51,261 nucleotides of DNA, from the IMG/VR virus record IMGVR_UViG_3300027659_000047, positions 1 to 51,261 of that record; one strand, 5' to 3'. The notes beneath the pieces are model-generated. The model searched no databases. It was not told where the DNA came from and worked only from the letters and a program-made list of their open reading frames with translations. Within the stretch, counting starts at the first letter, position 1, and each line of letters begins with the position of its first letter. The stretch comes from a virus. A program made the translations under genes and the position numbers. Positions 27,709 through 35,745 of the stretch are shown in pieces.

Positions 27709-27737
27709 TTTACAATAGCCCGTAAATAGTGTATAAT
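27709..27737 (+). promoter_or_regulatory. sigma70-like promoter before gene 55 (TTTACA-N17-TATAAT)
   Basis: TTTACA at 27709-27714 and TATAAT at 27732-27737 are separated by 17 bases, close to the bacterial consensus. A strong ACGGAGG site for gene 55 follows. It lies in a 129-base gap that also holds an inverted repeat (AATAGTT ... AACTATT) just after the preceding stop. Confidence 0.85.
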
Positions 27738-27762
27738 CGAACAAAATAATTACGGAGGTACA

Positions 27763-28308
27763 ATGGCCCATTATGTCAACAACGCCGAGATGCTCGAGGC
27801 TATTAAAACATACAAAACACGATTGAAGGATGCTCGAGATAACGGTACTGATGAACCGAGAATTCCAGAGTATCTAGGTAAGTGTGTACTGATGATAGCT
27901 AATAGACTATCTCATAAATCAAACTTTATCAACTATTCATATCGTGATGATATGGTTCTAGATGGAATTGAAAACTGTATTCAGTGTATGAATAGTTTTG
28001 ATCCCGATAAATCTTCAAACCCCTTCTCGTATTTTACTCAAGTTATCTACTTTGCATTCCTTCGCAGAATTGCAAAGGAAAAGAAACAGTCTTATATTAA
28101 AGGTAAGCTTATTCAAGACATGGCATTTGAAAGCTTTGAATTACAAGACCACGATGACGATGGCGATTTTAGGAATGCTTATGCTGCATTCATGCAAGCT
28201 AACTCGACATTCGATGATTCTTTTATAAAGAATAAAGAAAAGAAAAAGAAAATCAAACAAGAACAATCACTTGAAAACTTCATTGAAAAAGATCCTAAAG
28301 ATGAATGA
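27763..28308 (+). CDS. 55: late-transcription sigma factor gp55
   Basis: The protein has 181 residues (T4 gp55 has 185). It contains the sigma-2-like core: MIANRLSHKSNFINYSYRDDM, then GIENCIQCMNSFDP and NPFSYFTQVIYFAFLRRI, the segment that contacts core polymerase and the late -10 box. The end is basic and then acidic (KKKIKQEQSLENFIEKD). T4 gp55's C-terminal tail binds the gp45 sliding clamp, and LENFIEK here could play that part. With host core RNA polymerase it reads TATAAATA promoters, several of which occur in this window. It has its own sigma70-like promoter. Confidence 0.95.
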   Translation: MAHYVNNAEMLEAIKTYKTRLKDARDNGTDEPRIPEYLGKCVLMIANRLSHKSNFINYSYRDDMVLDGIENCIQCMNSFDPDKSSNPFSYFTQVIYFAFLRRIAKEKKQSYIKGKLIQDMAFESFELQDHDDDGDFRNAYAAFMQANSTFDDSFIKNKEKKKKIKQEQSLENFIEKDPKDE

Positions 28309-28456
28309 TCGTGATTGGTTAGATAAAGTCGCACTAGCAGCATCAGTCTATTGTGAATCACCTGATGTGAATGAAGAAGAAATTGACAAATTTATAGAAT
28401 ACCTTTTCAAGGTTTATGGTTACAGAGAGTTATTAAAATTGAGGAGTAATAAATGA
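28301..28456 (+). CDS. 51-residue protein between genes 55 and 47
   Basis: The ATG at 28301 overlaps the end of gene 55 by eight bases; the stop overlaps the gene 47 start (ATGA). The protein starts MNDRDWLDKVALAASVYCE and is acidic, then helical (DKFIEYLFKVYGYRELLKL). A TTG ten codons earlier is in frame but less likely. No family recognised. The tight coupling on both sides supports a real gene. Confidence 0.6.
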   Translation: MNDRDWLDKVALAASVYCESPDVNEEEIDKFIEYLFKVYGYRELLKLRSNK

Positions 28457-29505
28457 AAGTAGCAATTATTACAGACCAGCACTTTGGTGCTCGTAATGAT
28501 AGTACTCAATGTTTAGATTATTACGAACAATTTTATAAGAATGTCTTCTTTCCAAAACTTAAAGAACAAGGTATCACCACTATCTTAATTCTAGGTGATA
28601 CATTCGATCGACGCAAGTATATAAACTTCAATAGTCTTGCTCGCGCAAAGAAGATGTTCTTTGACGTAGCATACGAAAATGACATGATGATTACGATGAT
28701 TGCTGGTAATCACGACACATACTATAAAAACACCAATGATGTTAATAGTCCAGAACTAACACTGGCAGAATATATTAACATTGTTATAGTTACACGACCA
28801 GAAACAGTTCCTATTCATGGAATTCCAGTATGTTTCTTACCTTGGATATGCGCAGACAATTACCAAGATTCAATGAATGAAATCAAGAACACTAAAGCAG
28901 ATATCTGTATGGGTCATCTTGAAATCGCAGGCTTTGCAATGTATAGAGGAGTAGAATCACATGATGGATTATCTAAAGACGCTTTCAACAAATTTGATAT
29001 GGTATTTTCAGGACATTACCATCATCGCTCTGACGACGGGCATATTTATTATCTCGGGAATCCTTATGAATTAACGTGGCAAGACTATAACGATCCACGC
29101 GGTTTTCATCTTTTTGATCTTCAGACTCGTAAACTAGAGTTTATTCAAAATCCTTATAGTCTATTTGAACGATATGAATATGATGATACACTTGATGAAG
29201 AAGATCCACTCTTTGTAAACTTTAAAGATAAGTATGTTAAGGTGGTTGTCGTTAATAAGACTGATTATCATAAGTTCGACAAGTTCATTACTAACTTATA
29301 TAATGCTAATCCTCTTGAAGTTAAAATCATAGAAGATTTTTCAGAGTTTACAGAAGGCCAAGTAGATGATACAATAAACCTCGAGGATACATCAAGCGTA
29401 TTGTCTAATTATATTGATTCGCTTGAGACTGATTTAGACAAAGAACGCATCAAGAATTTTATGAAATCACTTTATACTGAAGCGATCAATATCGAGGTGG
29501 TATGA
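28453..29505 (+). CDS. 47: recombination nuclease subunit gp47 (Mre11-like)
   Basis: The protein has 350 residues (T4 gp47 has about 339). All metal-binding phosphoesterase motifs are present: DQH (Asp8, His10), GDTFDRR (Asp49), GNHD (Asn86, His87), GHLE (His155) and GHYHH (His188, His190). With gp46 it forms the Rad50/Mre11-type complex that resects DNA ends for recombination-dependent replication and degrades host DNA. The start has GAGGAG upstream. The small gene between 47 and 46 is encoded with four-base overlaps. Confidence 0.97.
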   Translation: MKVAIITDQHFGARNDSTQCLDYYEQFYKNVFFPKLKEQGITTILILGDTFDRRKYINFNSLARAKKMFFDVAYENDMMITMIAGNHDTYYKNTNDVNSPELTLAEYINIVIVTRPETVPIHGIPVCFLPWICADNYQDSMNEIKNTKADICMGHLEIAGFAMYRGVESHDGLSKDAFNKFDMVFSGHYHHRSDDGHIYYLGNPYELTWQDYNDPRGFHLFDLQTRKLEFIQNPYSLFERYEYDDTLDEEDPLFVNFKDKYVKVVVVNKTDYHKFDKFITNLYNANPLEVKIIEDFSEFTEGQVDDTINLEDTSSVLSNYIDSLETDLDKERIKNFMKSLYTEAINIEVV

Positions 29506-29807
29506 TGCATCAACTTAATATAGAGTATTTCTTTCCACTCACGGAACAGATTCCACTTGAGTTAGATTTTAAACCCTGTGCTGACTATGCTGAAGAACAG
29601 CGTAAGAAACAAAATTATACTGGTTACACTCTTAGTGATTGGAATGGTAATGGTACTGGTTACATTACAATGTCATCTAATATCGGTAGTCCATCTTTTA
29701 CTATTAATGTTGATCAATGTCCAATTACTATTATCTCTAAAAAGAAACCCAATTTTATAATGAAGTTCATTTATAAGTCTATGGGTATGAAATGGAAAGC
29801 CGAATGA
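29502..29807 (+). CDS. conserved protein between genes 47 and 46
   Basis: The protein has 101 residues (ATG 29502 or 29505). The middle (TGYTLSDWNGNGTGYITMSS) looks like a small beta domain. The last 20 residues are basic and amphipathic (KKPNFIMKFIYKSMGMKWK). It overlaps both the gp47 stop and the gp46 start (ATGA at each junction), so it is translated with the nuclease complex. I do not recognise the family. A helper of the gp46/gp47 complex is only a guess from position. Confidence 0.6.
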   Translation: MMHQLNIEYFFPLTEQIPLELDFKPCADYAEEQRKKQNYTGYTLSDWNGNGTGYITMSSNIGSPSFTINVDQCPITIISKKKPNFIMKFIYKSMGMKWKAE

Positions 29808-31516
29808 TTGTATTTAAAACTTTATCGTGGAAAAACTTTTTATCTACTGGCAGTTCACCTAATACACTTCTTCTAGATAAATCACAAAGCACTTTAGTAG
29901 TGGGTCGTAATGGTGAAGGTAAGTCGACCATGCTTGACGCTCTCACCTTTGCACTATTTGGCAAACCATTTCGCAATATCAATAAGCCTCAGTTAATCAA
30001 TTCTATCAATCAGAAAAATTGTATAGTTACTATAGAATTTTCTATTGGTACTGCTGAATATAAAATCATACGTGGTATCAAGCCAAACATCTTTGAGATA
30101 TGGTGTAATGATACGATGATCAATCAAGATGCTGCTGCAAAAGATTATCAGAAGGTACTAGAGCAACAGATTCTACGTCTTAACTATAAGACCTTCACTC
30201 AAGTCGTTATACTTGGATCTGCATCGTTCGTTCCGTTCATGCAACTACCAGCATGGCAACGTCGTGAAGTTATTGAAGATATTCTTGATATTGGCGTATT
30301 TTCTACAATGAATCAAATTCTTAAAGGACACATCAATGAGAACAAAGATCAACTCATTTCAATCGACAATAAGATCACGATCGCGAAAAATAACGGTGAG
30401 GTACAGAAGAAACTTATTGGGACATTGGTTAATTCTAAAAGGGATCAGGTGGCACAGATACGTAAGCAAATTGCAGATAATGAAACAGAGATTGCGTCGA
30501 ATGAGGAACGTTGGGAGGTTCTCACTAATCAGATGAATACTATCATGGCTGATGCTGAGAATGCTAAAGAGCTTGAACAATATATTTTCGCAGCAGTAAA
30601 AGCAAAAAGTAAATTCGTACATACTAAAGATCAGACTGAAGAAAATCTTTCGTTCTTTCTTAATAATGAAGTATGTCCTTCTTGTTCTCAAGGTATTCCT
30701 CATGAACATAAGAACGAAATCGTTACTAAACTAAATGAAGACTTAGTTGAGATTGATAATAGTCTTATGGTTATTACTGAAGCACATACTAAATTAGCTG
30801 AACGCCAAGAAACGCTCAACAAAATTAATAAAGAACTTCTTACGCTTAACGCTCAATGTAACGCAATCAATAGTGCTAACTTAATGTTATCGAAACAAAA
30901 TAAGAAGTTAGAAATGGATATTCAATCTGCTAATGAAGACACTACTAACATTGATGTTGAAAAAGCAAAACTGAAAGATATTGCAGATGAGGCTTTAATC
31001 CTTATTGATAGAAAGAATCAATTGTATCAAGAAAAGCAAATACATGATGTGTCTGCTATTCTACTAAAAGATACTGGAATCAAGACTGCTATCATTAAAG
31101 AGTACTTACCAGTAATGAATAAAGTTATCAATGGTTACCTTACTTCTATGGACTTCTATGTTCACTTTGAACTAGATGAAGCATTCAATGAAAAGATTAA
31201 GTCTAGATTCAGAGATGAATTTACTTATGCATCTTTCTCTGAAGGCGAAAAGATGAGAATAGATCTAGCAATACTTTTCACGTGGCGTCAGATTGCAAAA
31301 ATGAAGAACAGCGTTAATACAAATCTTTTAATTCTTGACGAGATTTTTGATTCAAGTTTAGACAATACTGGAACAGACTACTTTCTCTCTATGATGAATG
31401 CGCTCGGTGAAAAGTCAAACATCTTTGTGATATCACATAAAGGCGATCAACTCTTTGACAAGTTCCATTCTGTCGTCAAATTCGAGAAGAAAAACGATTT
31501 TTCAACTATAGTGTAA
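29804..31516 (+). CDS. 46: recombination nuclease subunit gp46 (Rad50/SMC-like ATPase)
   Basis: The protein has 570 residues (T4 gp46 has 560). Walker A is GRNGEGKST at 34-42 and the following ALFGKPFRNINKPQLINS matches T4 gp46 closely. A coiled-coil centre carries the zinc hook CPSC near residue 290. The ABC signature FSEGEKMRIDL is near 477 and Walker B LLILDEIFD near 508. The ATG at 29804 overlaps the previous stop (ATGA); an ATG four codons upstream is less likely. It drives gp47 nuclease in end resection. Confidence 0.97.
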   Translation: MIVFKTLSWKNFLSTGSSPNTLLLDKSQSTLVVGRNGEGKSTMLDALTFALFGKPFRNINKPQLINSINQKNCIVTIEFSIGTAEYKIIRGIKPNIFEIWCNDTMINQDAAAKDYQKVLEQQILRLNYKTFTQVVILGSASFVPFMQLPAWQRREVIEDILDIGVFSTMNQILKGHINENKDQLISIDNKITIAKNNGEVQKKLIGTLVNSKRDQVAQIRKQIADNETEIASNEERWEVLTNQMNTIMADAENAKELEQYIFAAVKAKSKFVHTKDQTEENLSFFLNNEVCPSCSQGIPHEHKNEIVTKLNEDLVEIDNSLMVITEAHTKLAERQETLNKINKELLTLNAQCNAINSANLMLSKQNKKLEMDIQSANEDTTNIDVEKAKLKDIADEALILIDRKNQLYQEKQIHDVSAILLKDTGIKTAIIKEYLPVMNKVINGYLTSMDFYVHFELDEAFNEKIKSRFRDEFTYASFSEGEKMRIDLAILFTWRQIAKMKNSVNTNLLILDEIFDSSLDNTGTDYFLSMMNALGEKSNIFVISHKGDQLFDKFHSVVKFEKKNDFSTIV

Positions 31517-31565
31517 ACAAAAGTATTCAAAAAATAATAGACGAACTATGTACAAATATTCGTCT
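31515..31565 (+). repeat. 51-nt direct repeat, copy 1 (before cobT-like gene)
   Basis: This block starts in the stop codon of gene 46 and is identical over 51 bases to 33741-33791, which starts in the stop codon of the cobT-like gene. It includes the inverted repeat AGACGAA ... TTCGTCT flanking TGTACA, the -35 of the promoter that follows. After the block the two copies diverge. Confidence 0.95.
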
Positions 31566-31577
31566 TATAGATAGAAT
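31549..31577 (+). promoter_or_regulatory. sigma70-like promoter before cobT-like gene (TGTACA-N17-TAGAAT)
   Basis: TGTACA at 31549-31554 and TAGAAT at 31572-31577 with a 17-base spacer. The -35 sits in the loop of an inverted repeat (31539-31545 with 31559-31565), a likely operator or RNA hairpin. The -10 is weaker than in the sister copy upstream of cobS. Confidence 0.75.
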
Positions 31578-31602
31578 TAACCTACAAATTAGGAAAGGTT
31601 CT

Positions 31603-33741
31603 ATGAATATTCAATCCCAATCACAGGACATGCTGGCTCGTCTGCTAGCCACAGAGAATATCGACATTGTACGTGGTCGAGTTCGTACTGCTATGTTTGA
31701 CATTCTCAATCGTCGACTGATCCTCCCTCGTTGGAAGGAAATGAGTTCTACTGTTGAAGAAATGCTCATGCTACATGAAGTTGGTCATGCTCTCTTTACT
31801 GGAGTTGATACCTATAGCATAGTCTTCGATGAGAAGAAACATCTTAAGACATATGCAAACGTTATTGAAGACGTTCGTATCGAAAAGAAAATGAAGGATC
31901 GTTATCCTGGTTCTCGAAAGTCTTTTAATATTGGCTATCGCGAGCTAAACGAACGTGACTTCTTCGGTGTTAAGAAAGTCGATTTATCGCAACTTCTTCT
32001 CATTGACCGCATTAATCTCTACTACAAAGTAGGATTTAACTGTGGTGTAAAGTTTACACCTGAAGAACAAATGTTCATTCGTCGTGTTGATTCGTGTGAC
32101 ACCGAAGAGGATGTAATTCAACTCGCCCAAGACATCTATGACTACAGTAAGTCTGATCGTGAACAGCGTAAGAAGTTAGTTCAGTCAATGAAAAACGCAC
32201 TGCAACAAGAACTTCAAGAAGAGGAAGATGAGTACGACGACTTAGACAATGAAGACTTGGACATGGAGGACATCGACGAATGGGATACCGAAGACAGCGT
32301 CGATGTAGAAACTCATGAAGAAAAAACCGACGAAAAACCTAGAGCAGTTCATACTTCACACGATGAAGATGAACAAGATGAAAATCAACTAGAATCAGTT
32401 ACTGCAAATAAGTTTGAAGAAACTCTGAATCAATTTGCCGATGAAAATCTTGAGATCCAATATTTCACTCCTCAATTTGAGTATGGTAATGACAAGGATC
32501 CTATCATCGGTTACAAGCGTATAATGAAAGAGATGTTAGATTACAAAACTTATCTAAATACAGAAAGTGCTCTTAAGTTTAAGACTACTAACTCGCCAGT
32601 AGTGAGTTATCTAGTGAAAGAATTCGAGATGCGTAAGTCTGCTTCTGCTATGAAAAGAGCTAAAATCGCTAAGCTCGGTCAACTCGATAGTCGTAAGCTT
32701 TATGCGTATAAACTTAAGGATGATCTGTTCCGTCAAATCATGCAAGTTAAAGATGGTAAGAAACATGGAATGGTGTTTCTTCTAGATTGGTCAGGTTCTA
32801 TGTGTGACTACATTCGTGAAACTCTTGAACAGGTTATGAATCTTGCAATGTTCTGTCAGCGAATTCAAATTCCTTATCAGGTCTTTGCATTTACAGATGG
32901 ATATATCGACGAATCTCGAGAATCATGTGACAAATACGCTCATACTGGTCCTATAAACGAAAATGGTTTGTCTAACCTCAATAACTTCTTTCTACTCGAA
33001 CTATTCTCGAATAAGATGTCGACAACTGAATTCAACAAGATGATCGAAATCATGTTGTCTAATCCCTGGAATGTTCCAGGCTATGGTTTGAATGGAACAC
33101 CTCTCAATGAAGCTCTGCTTTATATGACAGACTACATTGGTAAGTTCATCAAGAATAATTCTGTTGAAAAAATGTCATTCATTACTCTTACTGACGGTGA
33201 AGGCAGCGGACTTTATTCGAACAGTAAGCGACTCTCTAATGGTATCATTTGGAGATATAACGCCGAAGGTAAGGCTTGTAAAGTTAATGTTAAAAACTAT
33301 ATGCGTGATCCTCTGACCAAGAAAGATTACGAAATTGATGATAACGGTCAGCAACAAACTGGTGTATTACTAAACATCATTAAAGATAGATACAATGTGA
33401 ATAACATTGGCTTCTATGTAATGTCAGCGACTACGCGTCAAGCAAATACGTTTATTCGCAATAACATGTCTAATACTCTTGCAGATACTAATAACGTATA
33501 TTCGATGATGGAGACTATCACTTCATCTCTTAGAAAACAAAAGTATTGCATTCTGAATAATATTGCAGGACGTGATGAATATTATCTTCTAAGTTCTAAA
33601 GCTAAGATTGAAGATAGTAATCTTAATGATGTGAATACAACTATGTCGTCAACCCAAATGTCAAAAGCACTTGGAAAGGTCTTCAACTCGCGCAAAACTT
33701 CTAGGATCGTTTTGAATAAATTCGTCGGTATAGTGGCCTAA
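31603..33741 (+). CDS. cobT: CobT-like VWA-domain protein with HExxH motif
   Basis: The protein has 712 residues. The N-terminal region holds HEVGHALF (His58, Glu59, His62) followed by NVIEDVRIE at 86-94, a gluzincin-style zinc-protease pattern. The NxxEDxRIE part is also typical of CobT-type proteins. Residues about 205-265 are strongly acidic. A VWA domain follows with the MIDAS motif DWSGSM near 394 and LTDGEGSG near 530. In bacteria CobT pairs with the AAA+ protein CobS in cobaltochelatase; MoxR/VWA pairs act more widely as remodelling machines. A cobS-like gene comes next, so the two very likely form such a pair. The phage role is unknown; corrin synthesis is not implied, since no CobN is present here. 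Confidence 0.82.
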   Translation: MNIQSQSQDMLARLLATENIDIVRGRVRTAMFDILNRRLILPRWKEMSSTVEEMLMLHEVGHALFTGVDTYSIVFDEKKHLKTYANVIEDVRIEKKMKDRYPGSRKSFNIGYRELNERDFFGVKKVDLSQLLLIDRINLYYKVGFNCGVKFTPEEQMFIRRVDSCDTEEDVIQLAQDIYDYSKSDREQRKKLVQSMKNALQQELQEEEDEYDDLDNEDLDMEDIDEWDTEDSVDVETHEEKTDEKPRAVHTSHDEDEQDENQLESVTANKFEETLNQFADENLEIQYFTPQFEYGNDKDPIIGYKRIMKEMLDYKTYLNTESALKFKTTNSPVVSYLVKEFEMRKSASAMKRAKIAKLGQLDSRKLYAYKLKDDLFRQIMQVKDGKKHGMVFLLDWSGSMCDYIRETLEQVMNLAMFCQRIQIPYQVFAFTDGYIDESRESCDKYAHTGPINENGLSNLNNFFLLELFSNKMSTTEFNKMIEIMLSNPWNVPGYGLNGTPLNEALLYMTDYIGKFIKNNSVEKMSFITLTDGEGSGLYSNSKRLSNGIIWRYNAEGKACKVNVKNYMRDPLTKKDYEIDDNGQQQTGVLLNIIKDRYNVNNIGFYVMSATTRQANTFIRNNMSNTLADTNNVYSMMETITSSLRKQKYCILNNIAGRDEYYLLSSKAKIEDSNLNDVNTTMSSTQMSKALGKVFNSRKTSRIVLNKFVGIVA

Positions 33742-33791
33742 AACAAAAGTATTCAAAAAATAATAGACGAACTATGTACAAATATTCGTCT
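33741..33791 (+). repeat. 51-nt direct repeat, copy 2 (before cobS-like gene)
   Basis: This copy is identical to 31515-31565 and again begins in the upstream stop codon. Here the inverted repeat is 10 bp (AATAGACGAA at 33762-33771 with TTCGTCTATT at 33785-33794) and brackets the promoter -35. Confidence 0.95.
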
Positions 33792-33803
33792 ATTGGATAT
33801 AAT
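33775..33803 (+). promoter_or_regulatory. sigma70-like promoter before cobS-like gene (TGTACA-N17-TATAAT)
   Basis: TGTACA at 33775-33780 and TATAAT at 33798-33803 with a 17-base spacer. The -35 lies in the 13-base loop of a 10-bp inverted repeat. It differs from the cobT promoter mainly by a perfect -10, so stronger expression of cobS is likely. Confidence 0.85.
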
Positions 33804-33836
33804 TACTATACAACAACTTGATGGAGTACCTATATT

Positions 33837-34937
33837 ATGGATCAGAAATTTCTTGATGTGCTGGTTGAAACTTACCCCGATGTAGGTTCTACTGGCATAG
33901 TAAATCGAGCACAAATCGTTGGCGTAATGCAAAAGCTTGGAACGACTAAATACCCTATGTGGATCATGGAGAATCGAGTCGGTCGTGGCCTCTATGCAGT
34001 TCCAGGCCGTGCTATTGATACAGTAGAAGACACAATGCAACAACCTACAGAAAAAGACACTTCGCTAGTGCCAAAGATTGACCCCAACTATGTGGCCTTT
34101 GGTAATCACAAAGACATTGACATTATCATTAAGTCACGTCAATTCTATCCAGCATATATAAGTGGTCCTACTGGCAATGGTAAGTCTACTACTGTTGAAC
34201 AATGTTGCGCTAAGAATAAACTCCCTTTGATTCGCGTTAACTTGAATATGATGACTGATGAAGATCAGCTCATTGGATCTAAGACATTGGTTGATGGCAA
34301 CGTACAAATTATAGAAGGTCCAGTTTTGATTGCAATGCGAATGGGTATTCCACTTTTGCTTGACGAAATTGATGCAGGTTCTGCAAACACTCTGCTTTGC
34401 TTGCAGCCTATCCTTGAAGGTAAGCCTTACTACTTCAAACTTAAAAATGAACTCGTGTATCCAGCAGCTGGATTTACAGTATTTGCTACTGCTAACACTA
34501 AAGGTAAGGGTTCCGATGACGGCCGTTACATCGGTACGAATGTTCTTAATGAAGCATTCCTTGAACGTTTCGCAATCACTTTCAACCAAGACTATCCTTC
34601 AGCTACAGTTGAAAAGAAAATTGTTATGAATCTAATGAAGTCTTACTCATGTGAAGATGAGGAATTCGCAAACAACCTAGTTAAATGGGCTGATGCAATT
34701 CGTAGGACTTTTGCAGATGGTGGTGTGGATGAAACCATTACCACTCGTCGACTAGTACACATCGTACGAGCTTTCTCTATCTTCAAAGATAAAAAGAAAG
34801 CAATCGAGTTGTGTATTAATCGATTTGACGATATAACTAGAAATGCCTTCGCTGATCTGTTTGAAAAGGTTACCATGCCTGAAGCAGTTGAAGTAGAAGC
34901 TCAAGCGCCTTCACCAAAGGAAGAAATTCCATTCTAA
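33837..34937 (+). CDS. cobS: CobS-like AAA+ (MoxR-type) ATPase
   Basis: The protein has 366 residues. Walker A GPTGNGKST is at 110-118, Walker B LLLDEID near 172-178, and the sensor segment FATANTKGKG follows, then RF(A)ITF with the typical CobS/MoxR ending. The first 65 residues form a separate small domain with YPMWIMENRVGRGLYAVP, which also makes up the N-terminal part of the next protein. cobS is common in T4-like phages of marine cyanobacteria, but its viral role is not settled. Next to a CobT-like VWA protein it probably forms an ATP-driven remodelling complex. The gene has its own promoter within a repeated control block. Confidence 0.88.
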   Translation: MDQKFLDVLVETYPDVGSTGIVNRAQIVGVMQKLGTTKYPMWIMENRVGRGLYAVPGRAIDTVEDTMQQPTEKDTSLVPKIDPNYVAFGNHKDIDIIIKSRQFYPAYISGPTGNGKSTTVEQCCAKNKLPLIRVNLNMMTDEDQLIGSKTLVDGNVQIIEGPVLIAMRMGIPLLLDEIDAGSANTLLCLQPILEGKPYYFKLKNELVYPAAGFTVFATANTKGKGSDDGRYIGTNVLNEAFLERFAITFNQDYPSATVEKKIVMNLMKSYSCEDEEFANNLVKWADAIRRTFADGGVDETITTRRLVHIVRAFSIFKDKKKAIELCINRFDDITRNAFADLFEKVTMPEAVEVEAQAPSPKEEIPF

Positions 34938-34940
34938 CCC

Positions 34941-34969
34941 TGTACAAATATTCACGAATGTGATATAAT
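34941..34969 (+). promoter_or_regulatory. sigma70-like promoter before 35001 (TGTACA-N17-TATAAT)
   Basis: TGTACA at 34941-34946 and TATAAT at 34964-34969 with a 17-base spacer. The sequence after the -35 (AATATTC) is shared with the cobS, cobT and 47465 promoters. It begins a few bases after the cobS stop codon. Confidence 0.85.
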
Positions 34970-35000
34970 TTTATTTGAAAACTTTATAAGGAAATATATT

Positions 35001-35354
35001 ATGAACTACTCCGATCTCAACAAAACTCAAAAGCGTTGTATTGATGCTTTCATCGAGCTTAATCCTAAGCTTGAGTCTCAGGCTACAATCACTCGTCCAG
35101 AAGTTGAAGAACTATTCTTCAATTTGCATGCAAACCGTGCAAAAGGTGGATCTAAAATTGGTTACCCTATGTGGCTTGTCAAAGGTGACAAGATCTCTCG
35201 TGGCGTATATCAATTCCCTGCTCCCAAACTTGATACTGCATCGGCAAAGACTGCTTCTAAATCTAAAGTCTCTGCTTCTAGCGTGAAAGTTGACGAAGAA
35301 GAAAAAGAATTTTTTACAAACCTTAAAGACTATGGTATTATGGAAACAGCTTAA
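35001..35354 (+). CDS. small protein sharing the N-terminal domain of the CobS-like ATPase
   Basis: The protein has 117 residues. Residues 1-75 align by eye with the N-terminus of the CobS-like protein upstream: a helix ending in DAFIELNP, a second helix, then IGYPMWLVKGDKISRGVYQFP against KYPMWIMENRVGRGLYAVP. The order of helices followed by a two-strand wing suggests a winged-helix-like fold. The C-terminal part is a Ser/Ala/Lys-rich linker followed by an acidic helix. It may bind the same partner or DNA as the CobS N-terminus and so regulate or target the complex. It has its own promoter and is closed by a strong terminator. Confidence 0.7.
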   Translation: MNYSDLNKTQKRCIDAFIELNPKLESQATITRPEVEELFFNLHANRAKGGSKIGYPMWLVKGDKISRGVYQFPAPKLDTASAKTASKSKVSASSVKVDEEEKEFFTNLKDYGIMETA

Positions 35355-35372
35355 GCAATTAAGTCATTCCTA

Positions 35373-35407
35373 GGAGTGCAGCTTAACCATCGCTGCACTC
35401 CTTTTTT
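35373..35407 (+). terminator. intrinsic terminator after 35001 gene
   Basis: A perfect 9-bp stem GGAGTGCAG (35373-35381) / CTGCACTCC (35393-35401) with an 11-base loop is followed by TTTTTT. It ends the cob cassette transcript. Confidence 0.93.
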
Positions 35408-35435
35408 CGTCAGATGGTTATATTATGGAGACACT

Positions 35436-35681
35436 ATGTCCAAACTTGCACGTCTTGAAAAATACCTGAATTCAGGTTCCACCGCCACTCCACGCCAGAT
35501 CACTGGTATGTTTGGTATCTCTAACCCTACTGCTGCTATTCATGCATTGCGTAGCAAAGGTGTTTGTGTTTATGCAAACCAAGCTACTCTAAGCACTGGC
35601 GAGCGTACTACTAAGTACGCAGTTGGTCGTCCTACTAAGACCATGATTCAAGTAGCACACTCACTTGGTCTGTTTGCTTAA
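35436..35681 (+). CDS. small helix-turn-helix protein
   Basis: The protein has 81 residues from ATG 35436, which has TGGAGA upstream; an in-frame start at 35376 lies inside the terminator and is rejected. Residues 1-50 (LARLEKYLNSGSTATPRQIT, then GMFGISNPTAAIHALRSKG) have the helix-turn-helix layout, followed by a wing (VCVYANQATLS ... RTTKYAVG). Proteins of this type occur in many phages as putative transcription or replication-initiation factors. It lies between two terminators, with no good promoter of the TGTAC family seen directly upstream, so read-through or an unrecognised promoter is needed. Confidence 0.72.
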   Translation: MSKLARLEKYLNSGSTATPRQITGMFGISNPTAAIHALRSKGVCVYANQATLSTGERTTKYAVGRPTKTMIQVAHSLGLFA

Positions 35682-35687
35682 TTGATT

Positions 35688-35716
35688 TGTACTTAGAAGA
35701 GGGCTCAGGTTATAAT
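35688..35716 (+). promoter_or_regulatory. sigma70-like promoter inside a terminator hairpin (TGTACT-N17-TATAAT)
   Basis: TGTACT at 35688-35693 and TATAAT at 35711-35716 have the 17-base spacing of the family. The -10 box forms part of the loop of the terminator at 35697-35734, so the expected start point lies in the descending arm. It would drive the 35746 gene and the clamp genes after it. Confidence 0.6.
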
Positions 35717-35734
35717 TAATCTGAGCCCTCTTTT
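35697..35734 (+). terminator. intrinsic terminator overlapping a promoter
   Basis: A perfect 12-bp stem AAGAGGGCTCAG (35697-35708) / CTGAGCCCTCTT (35721-35732) with a 12-base loop ends in a short T run. The loop contains TATAAT. The element ends the HTH-gene transcript and may start the next. Confidence 0.88.
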
Positions 35735-35745
35735 ATTAATGAACT

